A DNA stretch of 64,000 nt, from contig NZ_CP034834.1 of assembly GCF_004014715.1 (NCBI RefSeq), positions 186,001 through 250,000 of the forward strand. The letters run 5' to 3'. Positions 1-9,432 of the stretch are shown in pieces. The notes under the pieces are model-generated. The model was given only the letters and a program-made list of their open reading frames with translations, made no database searches and was not told the origin of the DNA. The number at the start of each line of letters is the position of its first letter. The first letter of the stretch is position 1. The stretch is from Pseudoalteromonas sp. R3. Its GTDB lineage: Bacteria > Pseudomonadota > Gammaproteobacteria > Enterobacterales > Alteromonadaceae. A program made the translations under genes and the position numbers.

Positions 1-51
1 TGGCGCAGCAAGTGAGTTGCAGCATTTCGGTCAGTGAACAGTGAGGGTGTA

Positions 52-3000
52 ATGATGAAATACTTATATTTTACAGCGCTGCTTGGTTTACTGAGTATGC
101 CAATTCTCGCAACTGAAGGCTCCACGGCCGGCGCGAACTATGACAAGTCATTGCCTCGAGCTCAGGCCGCTGAACAGGCTGTGGCTGTAGGGGTGACGCC
201 TATCACCTTTAGTGAATTCCCAACCGGTACAGCGATCACGGATCAGTATGCCGACAGGGGGATTATATTTGGCGGTGATGCGCCGTTTATTACAACTGAC
301 AGTGCGAATCCAACGAGTCCTGTATTATCGGGAACACCTCAGTATAACGGTGCCATTGAAGGGCGTTTTGTTGATCCCCTGACAGGTGAGCCGACGACGG
401 TCAATAGTTTTTCGCTGGACGCGGGGTATTTTGACAACCTGAGTTCGACGCGATTACAGTGGTTTAACCCCGAAGGTCAATTGATCCGGGAGGTCCTGGA
501 TTCGCAATTTGGTATTGAGCACTTTGCTATTCGAGATGAAAACATTGCGTCGTTTCGAATTGAGATTATTGCGCAGGAAGATGCTGGGTATGCTATAGAT
601 AATGTCGCATTTAACCTCATCGAAGCCGCGTTTGACCACACGTTTAATCTGGACAAAGTGCTCCTCTCACCGGGCGCTTTGACGGCGAATCAATTTTCTA
701 TTTATTTCAAAGATCTGGAAGCGCTTAACGGTGCAACCCTGGAGGATGTCTGTAATTATCAGTTTCATGCCCAAGACAGTAACTTAAAAGTCTCGGCTGA
801 TAACTGTCATGTTAAAACAGACAAAAAGACGTTCAGAGTTGACTTTTCTTTGGCTCAGGCACCTTATAACCTCAGCAATGCACAGGTTTCGGTATGCAAA
901 TCTGAGGAATGTAAAACCATTGAGGATGTGAATAACCTCAATGTATATACCACTGCATTCAATGTCTCAACGGATGGCTTTTCCTTCCAAAACGGTGACT
1001 GGAATAAGTTTATGCTCACAGAGGTAAAAGATGTCTCACTTTCCTCTTTCTTGTGCTGGAAGTTCGATCGTTGTACACCGGATCAATTATCTTACCTTGG
1101 TTTCATGCGTAAAGTTGCCCGCTCATTTTCAAGTTTTCTGGCACCGGCGAACAAGCGTAAAGCCTACGACGTCATTGGTTATTATCGCCTCAAAGATTAT
1201 ACACAAGGCTTTGACAGGCTAGACCGGCGTTTTCTGGGCGTGTGTCATGGTATGGCAGCGTCTGCTATTGCTAATTATAACAATGCCAGTGAGAGCGTCG
1301 CCTGGGGAGCTAACATAGATGCCACGCTGACACGGGCGCAGCTGATTTCTACCTTCCAGGGCCATTGGGATAACCGCAATACGGAGTCACCTAAGCCCTA
1401 TGTGAAGGCCGTTGGCAGTTATGATGTTAAGTCGGATGCCGCAGATGCATTTCATGGCCTGTCCAAAATTGGGTTTTACTTTTTGTCACAATCAGCCTTT
1501 AAAGGAGACGCCTGGATAGGCTCTCATCCAAAAACCATATTCCCGGGGATCTCGGCAATGAATGCGTTTTACTCACCCCATTTTATGGAAAATAAAATCG
1601 CGAGTTTGCGCTTTACTATTAATCGTCCGAAAAGAGGCGGCGGGCATTCTATTCTGGCTGCTGGGTTGATCCAGTATAACGATGTGTCTTTGTATATCAC
1701 ACATGACAATAACTTCCCGGGTGAATATACCATGATGGAGTTCACTGACTCCTTGACTCTGAAGCACTTTATATTTTCAGGGGCGCCTGACAATGGCACA
1801 GAACCCTATGATCAACATGGAGATTTTAAGCTAGCAAATTACTATAACGCATCGAGTTATGCGCAGTTTGGCGCTTATACGGACGTGACGGATCAGCTAC
1901 GCATATATGGTCAGCCTGGCGCCAGTGAACGGCCACAAGATACCTTGAATGAAGAGGAGGATTCACCTGTCAGTGTGGTCGAACTGGAGCACCCACAACA
2001 CATCACCGTTTTAATTGCGGGTGGTAAGTTGGTGGGAGTAAATCGCCAGAGCAACCAAAGTGCGGTGTTGCTGTCACCTATTCTTGATGAGCCGGATACA
2101 GCACACGCCTATTTGAAAAACTCCGAGTTGGTTACCGAGTTTATTTTACCTTTGTCTGATACTTACAGCATTGAGGTTGAAAAGTACCCTCAATATCCGG
2201 AAGTAGAGGTCTATGTGACCATTCCGCAGACCAATGGTAAAGTCTTGGTGCTGAATTATGAAGATGTGGTAGCGCAGAGCAATGAAAATAGTGCAACTGT
2301 GTTACTGACTGTCGGCCAGCAAAACACCGATGCAAATATCAGTGTTAATGGTGTTGCACAGGCGCCAACTTATGCCCAGGAAAGCAGTTTTGTTGTGGCA
2401 CAGGTTTCATCTCTAAAGGCGATTGTAAACAACACGGTTGTCTCACTTAGCTGGCAAAATCCGCAAGGCAGTAATCTCAAAGAAGTGGTTGTCACCAGAA
2501 CTACGGGTAGCCTGCCAACCTCTATCACAGATGGCACGACGATTTTTACCGGATTGGCCTCTGAGTTTGTCGATAGCGCATCGGCAAACACTCGGTACTA
2601 CTATAATGTGTACTCAGTGGCCGAGGATTCTACCTCTGAGCCAAACAGTATCTACGTAGATACACACCAGGCAACCTTGCACGGTCAGGTACACGATGAC
2701 AGTGAGATGGGGATTGCTGGCGTTGAGGTTGTGCTTACTAACGGGGTTGGCTTAAGTCAGGTTGAGATAGCTCGTCAGCTTACCGATGATAAAGGGATAT
2801 TCAGCTTTGCGAATTTGGCCAAGGGTCTATACAAACTGAGCTTTAGTCACGCCTCCTATCAGTTTGAAACTTCTGACGACGCGGTGAACTTGACTCAGGC
2901 TAGTCAGGAGGTTAAACAGCTTGGTGTAGCAGTGCCTGTATTGCTGCTTAATATTGAAAATGCCATAGGTACTGAGCAACAGGTTAGTATCAATTGGTCA

Positions 3001-3390
3001 GGTCTACATATTGCAGACTCCGAGACTGTGGATATTGCCTATCAGGTTGAAGGAACCACGACCGAGATTGCGACGGGTATTGCGTTTTCACAAGGCCGCT
3101 ATCTGTGGGATGTCTCCGCTCCTGGTGATACATCCGTCACTGTGGTGGTGATGCTCAGTAAGGATAAAACCATACTCAGTGAGCAACAGGTTTTTGTTTT
3201 AAAAGAAGTTAGCCCATATGATTTTAGTGGTGACAGTGAGCTGTCGGCTGATGATGTATCAGCGATCGTAAGCGGGTGGTCTGCCACGTCGGGAGATACG
3301 CAATTTGAACAAAGATTTGACCTGAATGAAGATGGAGAAATAGACCTCAAAGATATTATGCAGGTCGTCGCTGCCCTTAATCAGAAGTAA
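52..3390 (+). CDS. Secreted multidomain protein: peptidase-like core, FN3-like and carboxypeptidase-regulatory-like domains, dockerin-like C-terminus
   Basis: The start at ATG 52 (or 55) follows a GAGGG purine run and opens with a signal peptide ending near ILATEG, so export is expected. Residues about 45-190 form a beta-rich domain (FSEFPTGTAITDQYADRG). A central region holds Cys398 in GVCHGMA, His532 in GGGHS and the HDNN motif at 551-554, an order that resembles a papain-like Cys-His-Asn triad; this is inference from motif order. After it come a fibronectin-III-like stretch, a carboxypeptidase-regulatory-like beta sandwich (HGQVHDDSEMGIAGV) and a C-terminal calcium-loop pair with DLNEDGEIDLKD, typical of dockerin repeats. 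A large extracellular or surface protein. The next gene is a CadC-like regulator on the same strand. The family as a whole is not one I can name. Confidence 0.75.
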   Translation: MMKYLYFTALLGLLSMPILATEGSTAGANYDKSLPRAQAAEQAVAVGVTPITFSEFPTGTAITDQYADRGIIFGGDAPFITTDSANPTSPVLSGTPQYNGAIEGRFVDPLTGEPTTVNSFSLDAGYFDNLSSTRLQWFNPEGQLIREVLDSQFGIEHFAIRDENIASFRIEIIAQEDAGYAIDNVAFNLIEAAFDHTFNLDKVLLSPGALTANQFSIYFKDLEALNGATLEDVCNYQFHAQDSNLKVSADNCHVKTDKKTFRVDFSLAQAPYNLSNAQVSVCKSEECKTIEDVNNLNVYTTAFNVSTDGFSFQNGDWNKFMLTEVKDVSLSSFLCWKFDRCTPDQLSYLGFMRKVARSFSSFLAPANKRKAYDVIGYYRLKDYTQGFDRLDRRFLGVCHGMAASAIANYNNASESVAWGANIDATLTRAQLISTFQGHWDNRNTESPKPYVKAVGSYDVKSDAADAFHGLSKIGFYFLSQSAFKGDAWIGSHPKTIFPGISAMNAFYSPHFMENKIASLRFTINRPKRGGGHSILAAGLIQYNDVSLYITHDNNFPGEYTMMEFTDSLTLKHFIFSGAPDNGTEPYDQHGDFKLANYYNASSYAQFGAYTDVTDQLRIYGQPGASERPQDTLNEEEDSPVSVVELEHPQHITVLIAGGKLVGVNRQSNQSAVLLSPILDEPDTAHAYLKNSELVTEFILPLSDTYSIEVEKYPQYPEVEVYVTIPQTNGKVLVLNYEDVVAQSNENSATVLLTVGQQNTDANISVNGVAQAPTYAQESSFVVAQVSSLKAIVNNTVVSLSWQNPQGSNLKEVVVTRTTGSLPTSITDGTTIFTGLASEFVDSASANTRYYYNVYSVAEDSTSEPNSIYVDTHQATLHGQVHDDSEMGIAGVEVVLTNGVGLSQVEIARQLTDDKGIFSFANLAKGLYKLSFSHASYQFETSDDAVNLTQASQEVKQLGVAVPVLLLNIENAIGTEQQVSINWSGLHIADSETVDIAYQVEGTTTEIATGIAFSQGRYLWDVSAPGDTSVTVVVMLSKDKTILSEQQVFVLKEVSPYDFSGDSELSADDVSAIVSGWSATSGDTQFEQRFDLNEDGEIDLKDIMQVVAALNQK

Positions 3391-3401
3391 ATACACAAAT
3401 A

Positions 3402-3428
3402 CAGGCCGGGCATTTTTCGCCCGGCCTG
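3402..3428 (+). terminator. Strong GC hairpin after the first gene
   Basis: A perfect 10-bp stem, CAGGCCGGGC pairing with GCCCGGCCTG around a 7-nt loop, starts 11 bases after the stop codon. No T-run follows, so it may be a transcript-end stabiliser rather than a classical intrinsic terminator. Confidence 0.55.
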
Positions 3429-3527
3429 AACCTGCATAGATTTATTGTTACAATTGCAAAGCTGCATTCGCTGATAATATATTGCAAGATACTGGATTAA
3501 ACTCACTCATTGTTTTGAACACGGTTT

Positions 3528-5342
3528 ATGTCCGATATTTACTTTGCAGACTACCGATTTGATTTGACCCGCATGGCACTGTATCAAAAAGAATATCGCG
3601 TGCCCCTCAAACCCAAGCAAGCCCTATTACTCCATCTACTACTGACCCACCATAAAGAGATAGTCAGCAAAGCGCAGATCCTGGATGAAGTCTGGGGTGA
3701 GACTGTGGTATCTGAGCAAGTGATTTTTCAGACCATTAGCCAGCTCAGAAGCATATTGGGTGACGATGCAATACATACCTACGCTCGCTTGGGGTATCAA
3801 TGGCAGTGGCCTGTCACTGAGACATCTATTGAGAAGCCTGTTACTGAGACACCCATGCAAACGAAGTTTGCTGTCAGACGCAAGGTGTCTCCCTGGTGGC
3901 TTATGGCAGTGTTGCTTGTCTGCGCGTGTGGTTATGTCACCGCGAGTCTTTTTGCCAACAATCAGCACTCAGGCAGCACGCAGATCACCATTTTGGCTAA
4001 TGGTGACGTAAAGGCTGGCATATTGCCATTTTATGATGTTGCTGCTCAGGCAATTGCTATGTCCGAACTGCAGCAGAACCAGCAGGGGCCGGTTGAAATT
4101 AGCATAGAAGAAGCATTTGAAACACCGGAGCTGTTATGGTCAGAAGGTCAGAAAAGCTGGCAGATGTGGGGTAAGCTATATCCAGAATCAAGCGGTGTTT
4201 TTATTCATTATGGCATCACCAGATCTGGCAGAATCTGGGAAGGCTATGTTTATGCGTCGAATGAAAGTGAGTTAGTAACAAGCCTGAGCCGACGTCTGAC
4301 TACTTTGAAATCGCTGGGGCTGTTTGCAGACAATCAGGCCATGACACAAGAATTGGTTGTGCTCTCTATGAGTCGACAGGCACCGGATGACCCCGAACTT
4401 CTCCTTGCCGCTGGCCGTTACTATATTGACCAGGGACAATTTGATTTGGCGATCACTTATCTGGACCGCCTGATTGAGCAGTTTAATGGCTATCAGTACA
4501 AGCCCTATGTGGCACTGGCTCACTGGCACAAGGGGAAGGTTTACAAAATGCGCAGCCAGCATGTACTGGCGACGGCAAGTTTGCGGGATATGTCAGCGGT
4601 ATTGCATAAAACCCAGCTTGAGCCGCTAAAGCACCGCTATGTGACAACACTGGCCTGGCTTAGCTATGAGCTGGGTAATTGGTCATTAATGAACCAAGTG
4701 TTGGAGCAGGCACTAGCAGAGACCATGACAGATGGTGTTGATGGTTTGCGCCGGTTTGAGCTGCACATATTGTATTCCATCTTGGCTAAAAAAACCGGAC
4801 AGGTTGAAAAACAGTACCATCATCTCAATCTGGCTCAGTCAGTACTGACTGCACATGAACTGGACAAAAGTTATCAGGCTATTGTGCTGTATCATTTTGC
4901 AATATTTAGTGGCAACGACAGCGATGCTGAGCCATATCTGAAGCAAGTTGTTGCACTACCTCGTACGGGGAAAAACTATTGGGTTCAGAATGAGGCGATG
5001 GCTCTTTTAGTGGAGCATGCGCTGGCGCAGGGTGATTACGAAGCTGCGCACGCCTTGATCCTGCCAGAGTCACAGAATCCCAGGGCATTGCTACTACAGG
5101 CACAAATTTACGCTGCACAGGCCCAAGAAGCACATATGGTAGCCGCACTGAAACGCGCATTTACATTGGCTCAGCAGCGGTTTGATGGGCAAAGTGCACA
5201 AACAGCCGCGCTAAAGCTTTACCGGGCTAGTTCAAGCACGCAGGAAGAGAAACTGTATTATCTTGCATATCTGAAAGCAAATACCGGGGCTGATTGGCTT
5301 CGCCACCAGCAAATCTCAGAACGAGAGCTGGCGGCGTTATAA
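3528..5342 (+). CDS. CadC-like membrane transcriptional regulator with TPR-rich periplasmic part
   Basis: The first ~95 residues are an OmpR-type winged helix (FADYRFDLTRMALYQ, LKPKQALLLHLLL, VSEQVIFQTISQLRSILGDD). A single membrane helix follows at about 124-145 (WWLMAVLLVCACGYV), then about 450 mostly helical residues with TPR-like repeats (AAGRYYIDQGQFDLAITYLDRLI). There is no receiver domain, so this is the one-component ToxR/CadC plan: periplasmic sensing and cytoplasmic DNA binding in one chain. The ligand cannot be read from the sequence. Its position right after the secreted protein at 52-3390 suggests, but does not prove, that it controls that gene. Confidence 0.8.
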   Translation: MSDIYFADYRFDLTRMALYQKEYRVPLKPKQALLLHLLLTHHKEIVSKAQILDEVWGETVVSEQVIFQTISQLRSILGDDAIHTYARLGYQWQWPVTETSIEKPVTETPMQTKFAVRRKVSPWWLMAVLLVCACGYVTASLFANNQHSGSTQITILANGDVKAGILPFYDVAAQAIAMSELQQNQQGPVEISIEEAFETPELLWSEGQKSWQMWGKLYPESSGVFIHYGITRSGRIWEGYVYASNESELVTSLSRRLTTLKSLGLFADNQAMTQELVVLSMSRQAPDDPELLLAAGRYYIDQGQFDLAITYLDRLIEQFNGYQYKPYVALAHWHKGKVYKMRSQHVLATASLRDMSAVLHKTQLEPLKHRYVTTLAWLSYELGNWSLMNQVLEQALAETMTDGVDGLRRFELHILYSILAKKTGQVEKQYHHLNLAQSVLTAHELDKSYQAIVLYHFAIFSGNDSDAEPYLKQVVALPRTGKNYWVQNEAMALLVEHALAQGDYEAAHALILPESQNPRALLLQAQIYAAQAQEAHMVAALKRAFTLAQQRFDGQSAQTAALKLYRASSSTQEEKLYYLAYLKANTGADWLRHQQISERELAAL

Positions 5343-5388
5343 CTGTCCTAATTTGGCACTGTTCGATACGTCTATTTAAGAATTCGAA

Positions 5389-6987
5389 TTACTGCTTCAA
5401 GCTGGCTAAGGGATTAAACTGTAACCAGTCAACCATAAACCAGGTTTGCGTGCCAGCTCTTACTTCTATTGGTGCATCGGAGGCTATCAGTTTTGCTGGT
5501 ACTTTGATTATATCCAGTGTATCGGGCACCATATCTGCGATTCGTGCGACCAAGTGATGCCCCTGCCAAATCTCGATTTGGGTTCCCTCATCGGCTCTGA
5601 GTCGCATCTGCAGTTCGACGTCTTGTTGTTTTGGGCTTTTGAACTGATAACTGCTCCATGCCGGCAATAAAGGTTTATCACCGGTTGGGTAATGATAGGG
5701 GTTGTCATTGAATGCCAGGCTTTGCTGGTTCTTTTCTTTATGGTCAATCAGGTAAACTTGTTCCTGAGTCACATAGTGCTCAGCCTCAATGCGCTGTCCT
5801 GGCTTAAATATGACATGATGCCCGGTTTCTACCGATATGCTGAAGGGCCCCTGACCTGGGCTTGTGGTTGCAGCAACGGTATAGCTAGCTTGCCCCGCTC
5901 CGGGCAGCTGATCTGTAAACTGCTCTGTAGTCAGGTCTTTGGCTACCAGTGTCTGTTTACGGCTGAGCTGGCCGTTCGGGTCAACGTAACTTCGGTACAC
6001 AGAGTAGCGGGCAGATTGATTGGCAAGTCCCTGCCAGCTAATAGTTACCTGGTTGTTTTGATTACGAACTGCACGTACGCCAGCCGGAGCGGGTGGAAGC
6101 TGCCCCAGCTGTTGGTGCACAAGCCGTTGCTGGCGCTGTGCATCAGCAAGCTCCCTGGCAAACACACTATTGTATGGCGTCTCGCCTTCCTTAGCAGGTT
6201 GTTCAAGCACTAAACGAAACCCCTCTATGCTGCCATAGAAATCAGCCGCAATGGTGTCTGCATTGAAGACGCCACGCGTTTGCCAGTGCCAGCCTTCACC
6301 AGCAACATCATAGTGTGTGCATTGCTTTGGATTTTTGTCATCCCAACGCTGGCAACTTTGCAGCAGCTCCTTCACATTGCCCATCATATCGTGCAGACCC
6401 AGTGGGTTTGGCCGATACATGCCTATAACTGTGTGATAAACCGCGCCATCGTTACAGTTTGCGCTGGTACTGTAGCGGTGTTGATGATCAATCTGCATGC
6501 CAGCTAGATTTGCAAGATCTTCGGTATTTTCATACTTGCAGATCTGTGTTTGCTGCCAGTCCTCACCAAATGGTGAGCGGCTTGTGGTCTGTGCAGAGGC
6601 GGCCAGTTGCCATTCCTGTAAGGTGGGCAACCGGTAGGGTTTACCGGTTTGCTCAGATAACCATTGTGCATAGGCCATTGCACCGGGTATACCGACACAA
6701 ACAACAGGACGGTAGGGATTTTGAGTCAATTCAGCGTTATCCCAGTTACCCGGAGAGTCAGGATCCGGCCAGCGTGTTGAAGTAAACAACATACACTTTT
6801 TTGGTACCTGATAATCTGTTGCTTCAACAAAGCGGGAAAATTCCGCAACCGTGATCTCATATTTTCCCATCTGCAGGTCTATCTGCTGGTCTTTGTTTAC
6901 GACAGGGACAAGGGCTGGTTCAATGGGGGCAACCTGTGCTGAGGCTGATATGGTGTTCAGTAATAGTGCGTGAATCGGTAAAGTCAT
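5389..6987 (-). CDS. Secreted formylglycine-generating-enzyme-fold (FGE-sulfatase domain) protein
   Basis: The start ATG at 6987 has a strong GGAGAT ribosome site 6 bases upstream; a start 15 bases earlier would lie inside that site. An N-terminal signal peptide is followed by an FGE/SUMF1-like domain: MGKYEITVAEFSRFV, YRLPTLQEWQLAA, GLHDMMGNVKEL and FYGSIEGFRLV are the usual landmarks. The C-terminal half adds a fibronectin-like segment and a beta domain (FKPGQRIEAEHYV). Members of this fold include sulfatase-activating enzymes, EgtB-like and PvdO-like proteins and many non-catalytic relatives; the activity here is unknown. It lies downstream of a RiPP-like peptide gene and a lipoprotein gene on the same strand, so it could be co-transcribed with them. 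Confidence 0.75.
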   Translation of the reverse strand: MTLPIHALLLNTISASAQVAPIEPALVPVVNKDQQIDLQMGKYEITVAEFSRFVEATDYQVPKKCMLFTSTRWPDPDSPGNWDNAELTQNPYRPVVCVGIPGAMAYAQWLSEQTGKPYRLPTLQEWQLAASAQTTSRSPFGEDWQQTQICKYENTEDLANLAGMQIDHQHRYSTSANCNDGAVYHTVIGMYRPNPLGLHDMMGNVKELLQSCQRWDDKNPKQCTHYDVAGEGWHWQTRGVFNADTIAADFYGSIEGFRLVLEQPAKEGETPYNSVFARELADAQRQQRLVHQQLGQLPPAPAGVRAVRNQNNQVTISWQGLANQSARYSVYRSYVDPNGQLSRKQTLVAKDLTTEQFTDQLPGAGQASYTVAATTSPGQGPFSISVETGHHVIFKPGQRIEAEHYVTQEQVYLIDHKEKNQQSLAFNDNPYHYPTGDKPLLPAWSSYQFKSPKQQDVELQMRLRADEGTQIEIWQGHHLVARIADMVPDTLDIIKVPAKLIASDAPIEVRAGTQTWFMVDWLQFNPLASLKQ

Positions 6988-7167
6988 AGGATCTCCTCTC
7001 AATGTTTACAGAGACACTAATGGTTGGCGTGATGAGAGTCCTATTTTATTTCTGAAAGTTAGCCAAATAGAAGTAGAATAGAGTATATAAGTATAAATAT
7101 CATGTTGTTAGTTAATGATGATGCGGCGAAAAGTGTCGCCGCAAAGTATTTTTACTGGCGCAATCAA

Positions 7168-7362
7168 TTAGCCCCAGATAATACAATCTGGACGATTGTC
7201 TTTGAATGTCCAGCAGGCATTGATTGAATTACAAAAGTTGGTATTGGGGCAGTTCGGAAATCCGGTTGCAACTGCGCCGCCGATCTGAGGGGTTTGCTGT
7301 GCTGATAAAGTGCTGTTTTGAGACAGTGACTTAATCTTTTTTTTGTTTAACGAGAGTTTCAT
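7168..7362 (-). CDS. RiPP / lanthipeptide-like precursor peptide, 64 aa
   Basis: The ATG at 7362 sits 7 bases after AAAGGA and is preferred over the ATG at 7368, which lies almost on that ribosome site. The peptide begins MKLSLNKKKIKSLSQN, a lysine-rich leader typical of small natural-product precursors, then TPQIGG, a double-glycine cleavage-type site, and a core with four cysteines (positions in PNCPN, NFCNS, NACWT, PDCII) and many Ser, Thr and Asn. I see no lanthionine synthetase, radical-SAM or peptidase-transporter gene nearby. Neighbours on the same strand are a Cys-containing lipoprotein upstream and a secreted FGE-fold protein downstream. The call rests on leader style and length and is not proof of modification. 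Confidence 0.6.
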   Translation of the reverse strand: MKLSLNKKKIKSLSQNSTLSAQQTPQIGGAVATGFPNCPNTNFCNSINACWTFKDNRPDCIIWG

Positions 7363-7449
7363 TTTCATTTCCTTTGTCGTGTTAGGAAGCGTATTGAGCG
7401 CTTCGTTGTGGATCCCCGCAACGCTAAAAAGGCGTTGCAGGGAGTAAAC

Positions 7450-8019
7450 CTATTGTTCCTTCATTTCACCTTCATGCCAGGAAAACTGCCCGGAGAAAGT
7501 GGTACAGTTCATCGTCGCCTGCTCGGCATTAGTCAGATAAAGCTGGTTGGTAGCAGACTGTGGATAGGAAAAATACTCGCTGCATTGTGCGCTCTGACCT
7601 GGCCCTATGACCACCTGAGTACCCGCTTTGAGTGTACAACGCACCAGCATGTCCAGTGGTGAGTATTTGGGGCAAATATTGAATTCAGCGCGATACAGAG
7701 AAATCGGCCCGGCTGGCTTGTCCAGTGACCACCATTTACCCAGTTTTGATCCTTCGTAGGTGCTGTTCCAGGCACGCCAAATGACCATGTCCTCAACAAC
7801 CTGATAGTTTTTTGCATCACACAATCCACCCTGGCCGCTATCCAGAATGATGCCCGGCGGAACAGTCTGATCAGTAAGCAATTGCAAGCCGGGATGTTCA
7901 AGCTGCGGCGCCTCACAACTGGCGGCTACTTTGGTTGGGTGTGATTGCGGTGTATATACTTGACTACAGCCACTGAGCAACAGCACTGATAATATCGTTG
8001 CACGAGAAATTGAAAGCAT
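7450..8019 (-). CDS. Hypothetical lipoprotein, 189 aa
   Basis: The N-terminus (MLSISRATILSVLLLSGCSQ) has a hydrophobic stretch and the lipobox LSGC, so the mature protein should be lipid-anchored at Cys18. The rest contains further cysteines (AASCEAP, GGLCDAK, FNICPKY, VRCTLK, AQCSEY, TMNCTTF), which suggests disulfides in the periplasm or at the surface. I do not recognise the family. It lies 87 bp upstream of the RiPP-like peptide gene on the same strand, so the two may share a transcript. Confidence 0.65.
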   Translation of the reverse strand: MLSISRATILSVLLLSGCSQVYTPQSHPTKVAASCEAPQLEHPGLQLLTDQTVPPGIILDSGQGGLCDAKNYQVVEDMVIWRAWNSTYEGSKLGKWWSLDKPAGPISLYRAEFNICPKYSPLDMLVRCTLKAGTQVVIGPGQSAQCSEYFSYPQSATNQLYLTNAEQATMNCTTFSGQFSWHEGEMKEQ

Positions 8020-8260
8020 GTTAATTGATCTTGTGTTTTTTATTTACCTTCTGGTAACTATATTGCCTTTTTAATAAGAATAAAAGAGGGGAATTGGTTA
8101 GGCTGTCATTATTTGGTATTGGTTTTAGAGTCTAACCCAAGGCTTTTATTTTCTTTGTGGTTCTCTAAAGCGCATCAGTTTAGAAAATTTCAATTTAATC
8201 GGCTTGTGGAGTTAGGGTTTAAACACTAGGTTTACTTTTTTAACAAAAAAGTAACTTGCT

Positions 8261-9334
8261 ATGTCTCGCTTAATATTCATTTTACTGGGGCTGAGTGTTA
8301 GCCTGAATTGTTTGGCCAATATTCTGCCCGCTACCCATCATGCGTTGGTTTATGAAGGCCGTATTCATAAAAACTATCAGGACGGCAGTGTTGAATTCAA
8401 CTGGCCAGGCACCGCCATTCATACTCAGCTGGTGGGGAAGTCTTTGGCAGTTAACTTAGTGGGCCACGGCGAGCAATTCGACATTCTGGTTGACGGCAAA
8501 TTACATAAAAAGATTGTTACGGCGCAAACCGCAAAAGCACAGAGCTTTGTGTTATTTGAACAGCCACAGCCAAAACGCGTGCATATTGAAGTGGTCAAGC
8601 GCTGGGAGCACTACGAGGCGCGCAGTAAACTCCTTAGTTTTGAAGTGGATGGACGGCTCGAAGGTGCCTGGGAGGTACAACCGCATATTCTCTTTATAGG
8701 CGATTCGATCAGTGCCGGCTTTGGCAGCGAATCAACCAAAAGGCAGTGCACCTGGCAGGAGATCAATGAAACCAGTAACGCCCGACTGGCATTTCCTTAT
8801 CTGGCTGCGCAGCAATTAAATAGCTCTTTTACTCAGGTTTCGTATTCCGGTTTGGGTTTAATTCGCAACTGGAATGGCAACCAGTCACATCACACACTGG
8901 TCGATTATGTTGATAAAATATCAGCGGTGTTTGGCGATGAACTGCCATATCAGGAAAGGTACCCTGAGTTAATCGTACTTGAGTTTGGCACTAATGATTT
9001 TAGTACCGATCCTCAACCCCATGAACCATGGCAAACCATCGAAGAGGTAAAGGCTGCGTGGGAGGAAGCGATGGTCGAGTTTGTTCACTCTTTGCGAAGT
9101 CGTTATCCGGAAGTGGCCATAGTGGTTATGCCCCGACCTGCTTATCCCTACGACTTTATCATTCCGGCGACGGACACAGCATTGAAACAATTGGCCAGCG
9201 AAGGGGTTGAACATGTGTATGCCAATACCTTCGTTTCTCCTCTGGAAGGCTGTATCTGGCACCCGACGGCGCAGGAACATAAGGACATCGCATCCGGACT
9301 GGTCGATTTTATCAAACAACACGAGCTGCTCTGA
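8261..9334 (+). CDS. Secreted SGNH esterase, carbohydrate esterase family 2 type
   Basis: A signal peptide (MSRLIFILLGLSVSLNCLA) precedes a jelly-roll domain (about 25-140) and a C-terminal SGNH hydrolase domain. Catalytic landmarks are visible: FIGDSISAGFG with the nucleophilic Ser, the GTNDF block, and the late IWHPTAQEH with the catalytic His. The two-domain order, beta sandwich then SGNH, is that of CE2 acetyl esterases, which remove O-acetyl groups from polysaccharides. Length (357 aa) fits the family. It is probably periplasmic or secreted. Nothing nearby identifies the natural substrate. Confidence 0.82.
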   Translation: MSRLIFILLGLSVSLNCLANILPATHHALVYEGRIHKNYQDGSVEFNWPGTAIHTQLVGKSLAVNLVGHGEQFDILVDGKLHKKIVTAQTAKAQSFVLFEQPQPKRVHIEVVKRWEHYEARSKLLSFEVDGRLEGAWEVQPHILFIGDSISAGFGSESTKRQCTWQEINETSNARLAFPYLAAQQLNSSFTQVSYSGLGLIRNWNGNQSHHTLVDYVDKISAVFGDELPYQERYPELIVLEFGTNDFSTDPQPHEPWQTIEEVKAAWEEAMVEFVHSLRSRYPEVAIVVMPRPAYPYDFIIPATDTALKQLASEGVEHVYANTFVSPLEGCIWHPTAQEHKDIASGLVDFIKQHELL

Positions 9335-9432
9335 TTGCTCAGATATTCATGCGTTAAAGTCGTTTTTCTTCAATCCTGTTGTGATGCTTGGGGGTAACCT
9401 GATTGCCATAGAAGACACAACAGGAAAAGACC

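Noticed and set aside
1031..1222. Short frames inside the first gene and comparable frames in all long genes
   Set aside because: They are overlapped by strongly supported coding regions, have no ribosome sites and resemble no protein.
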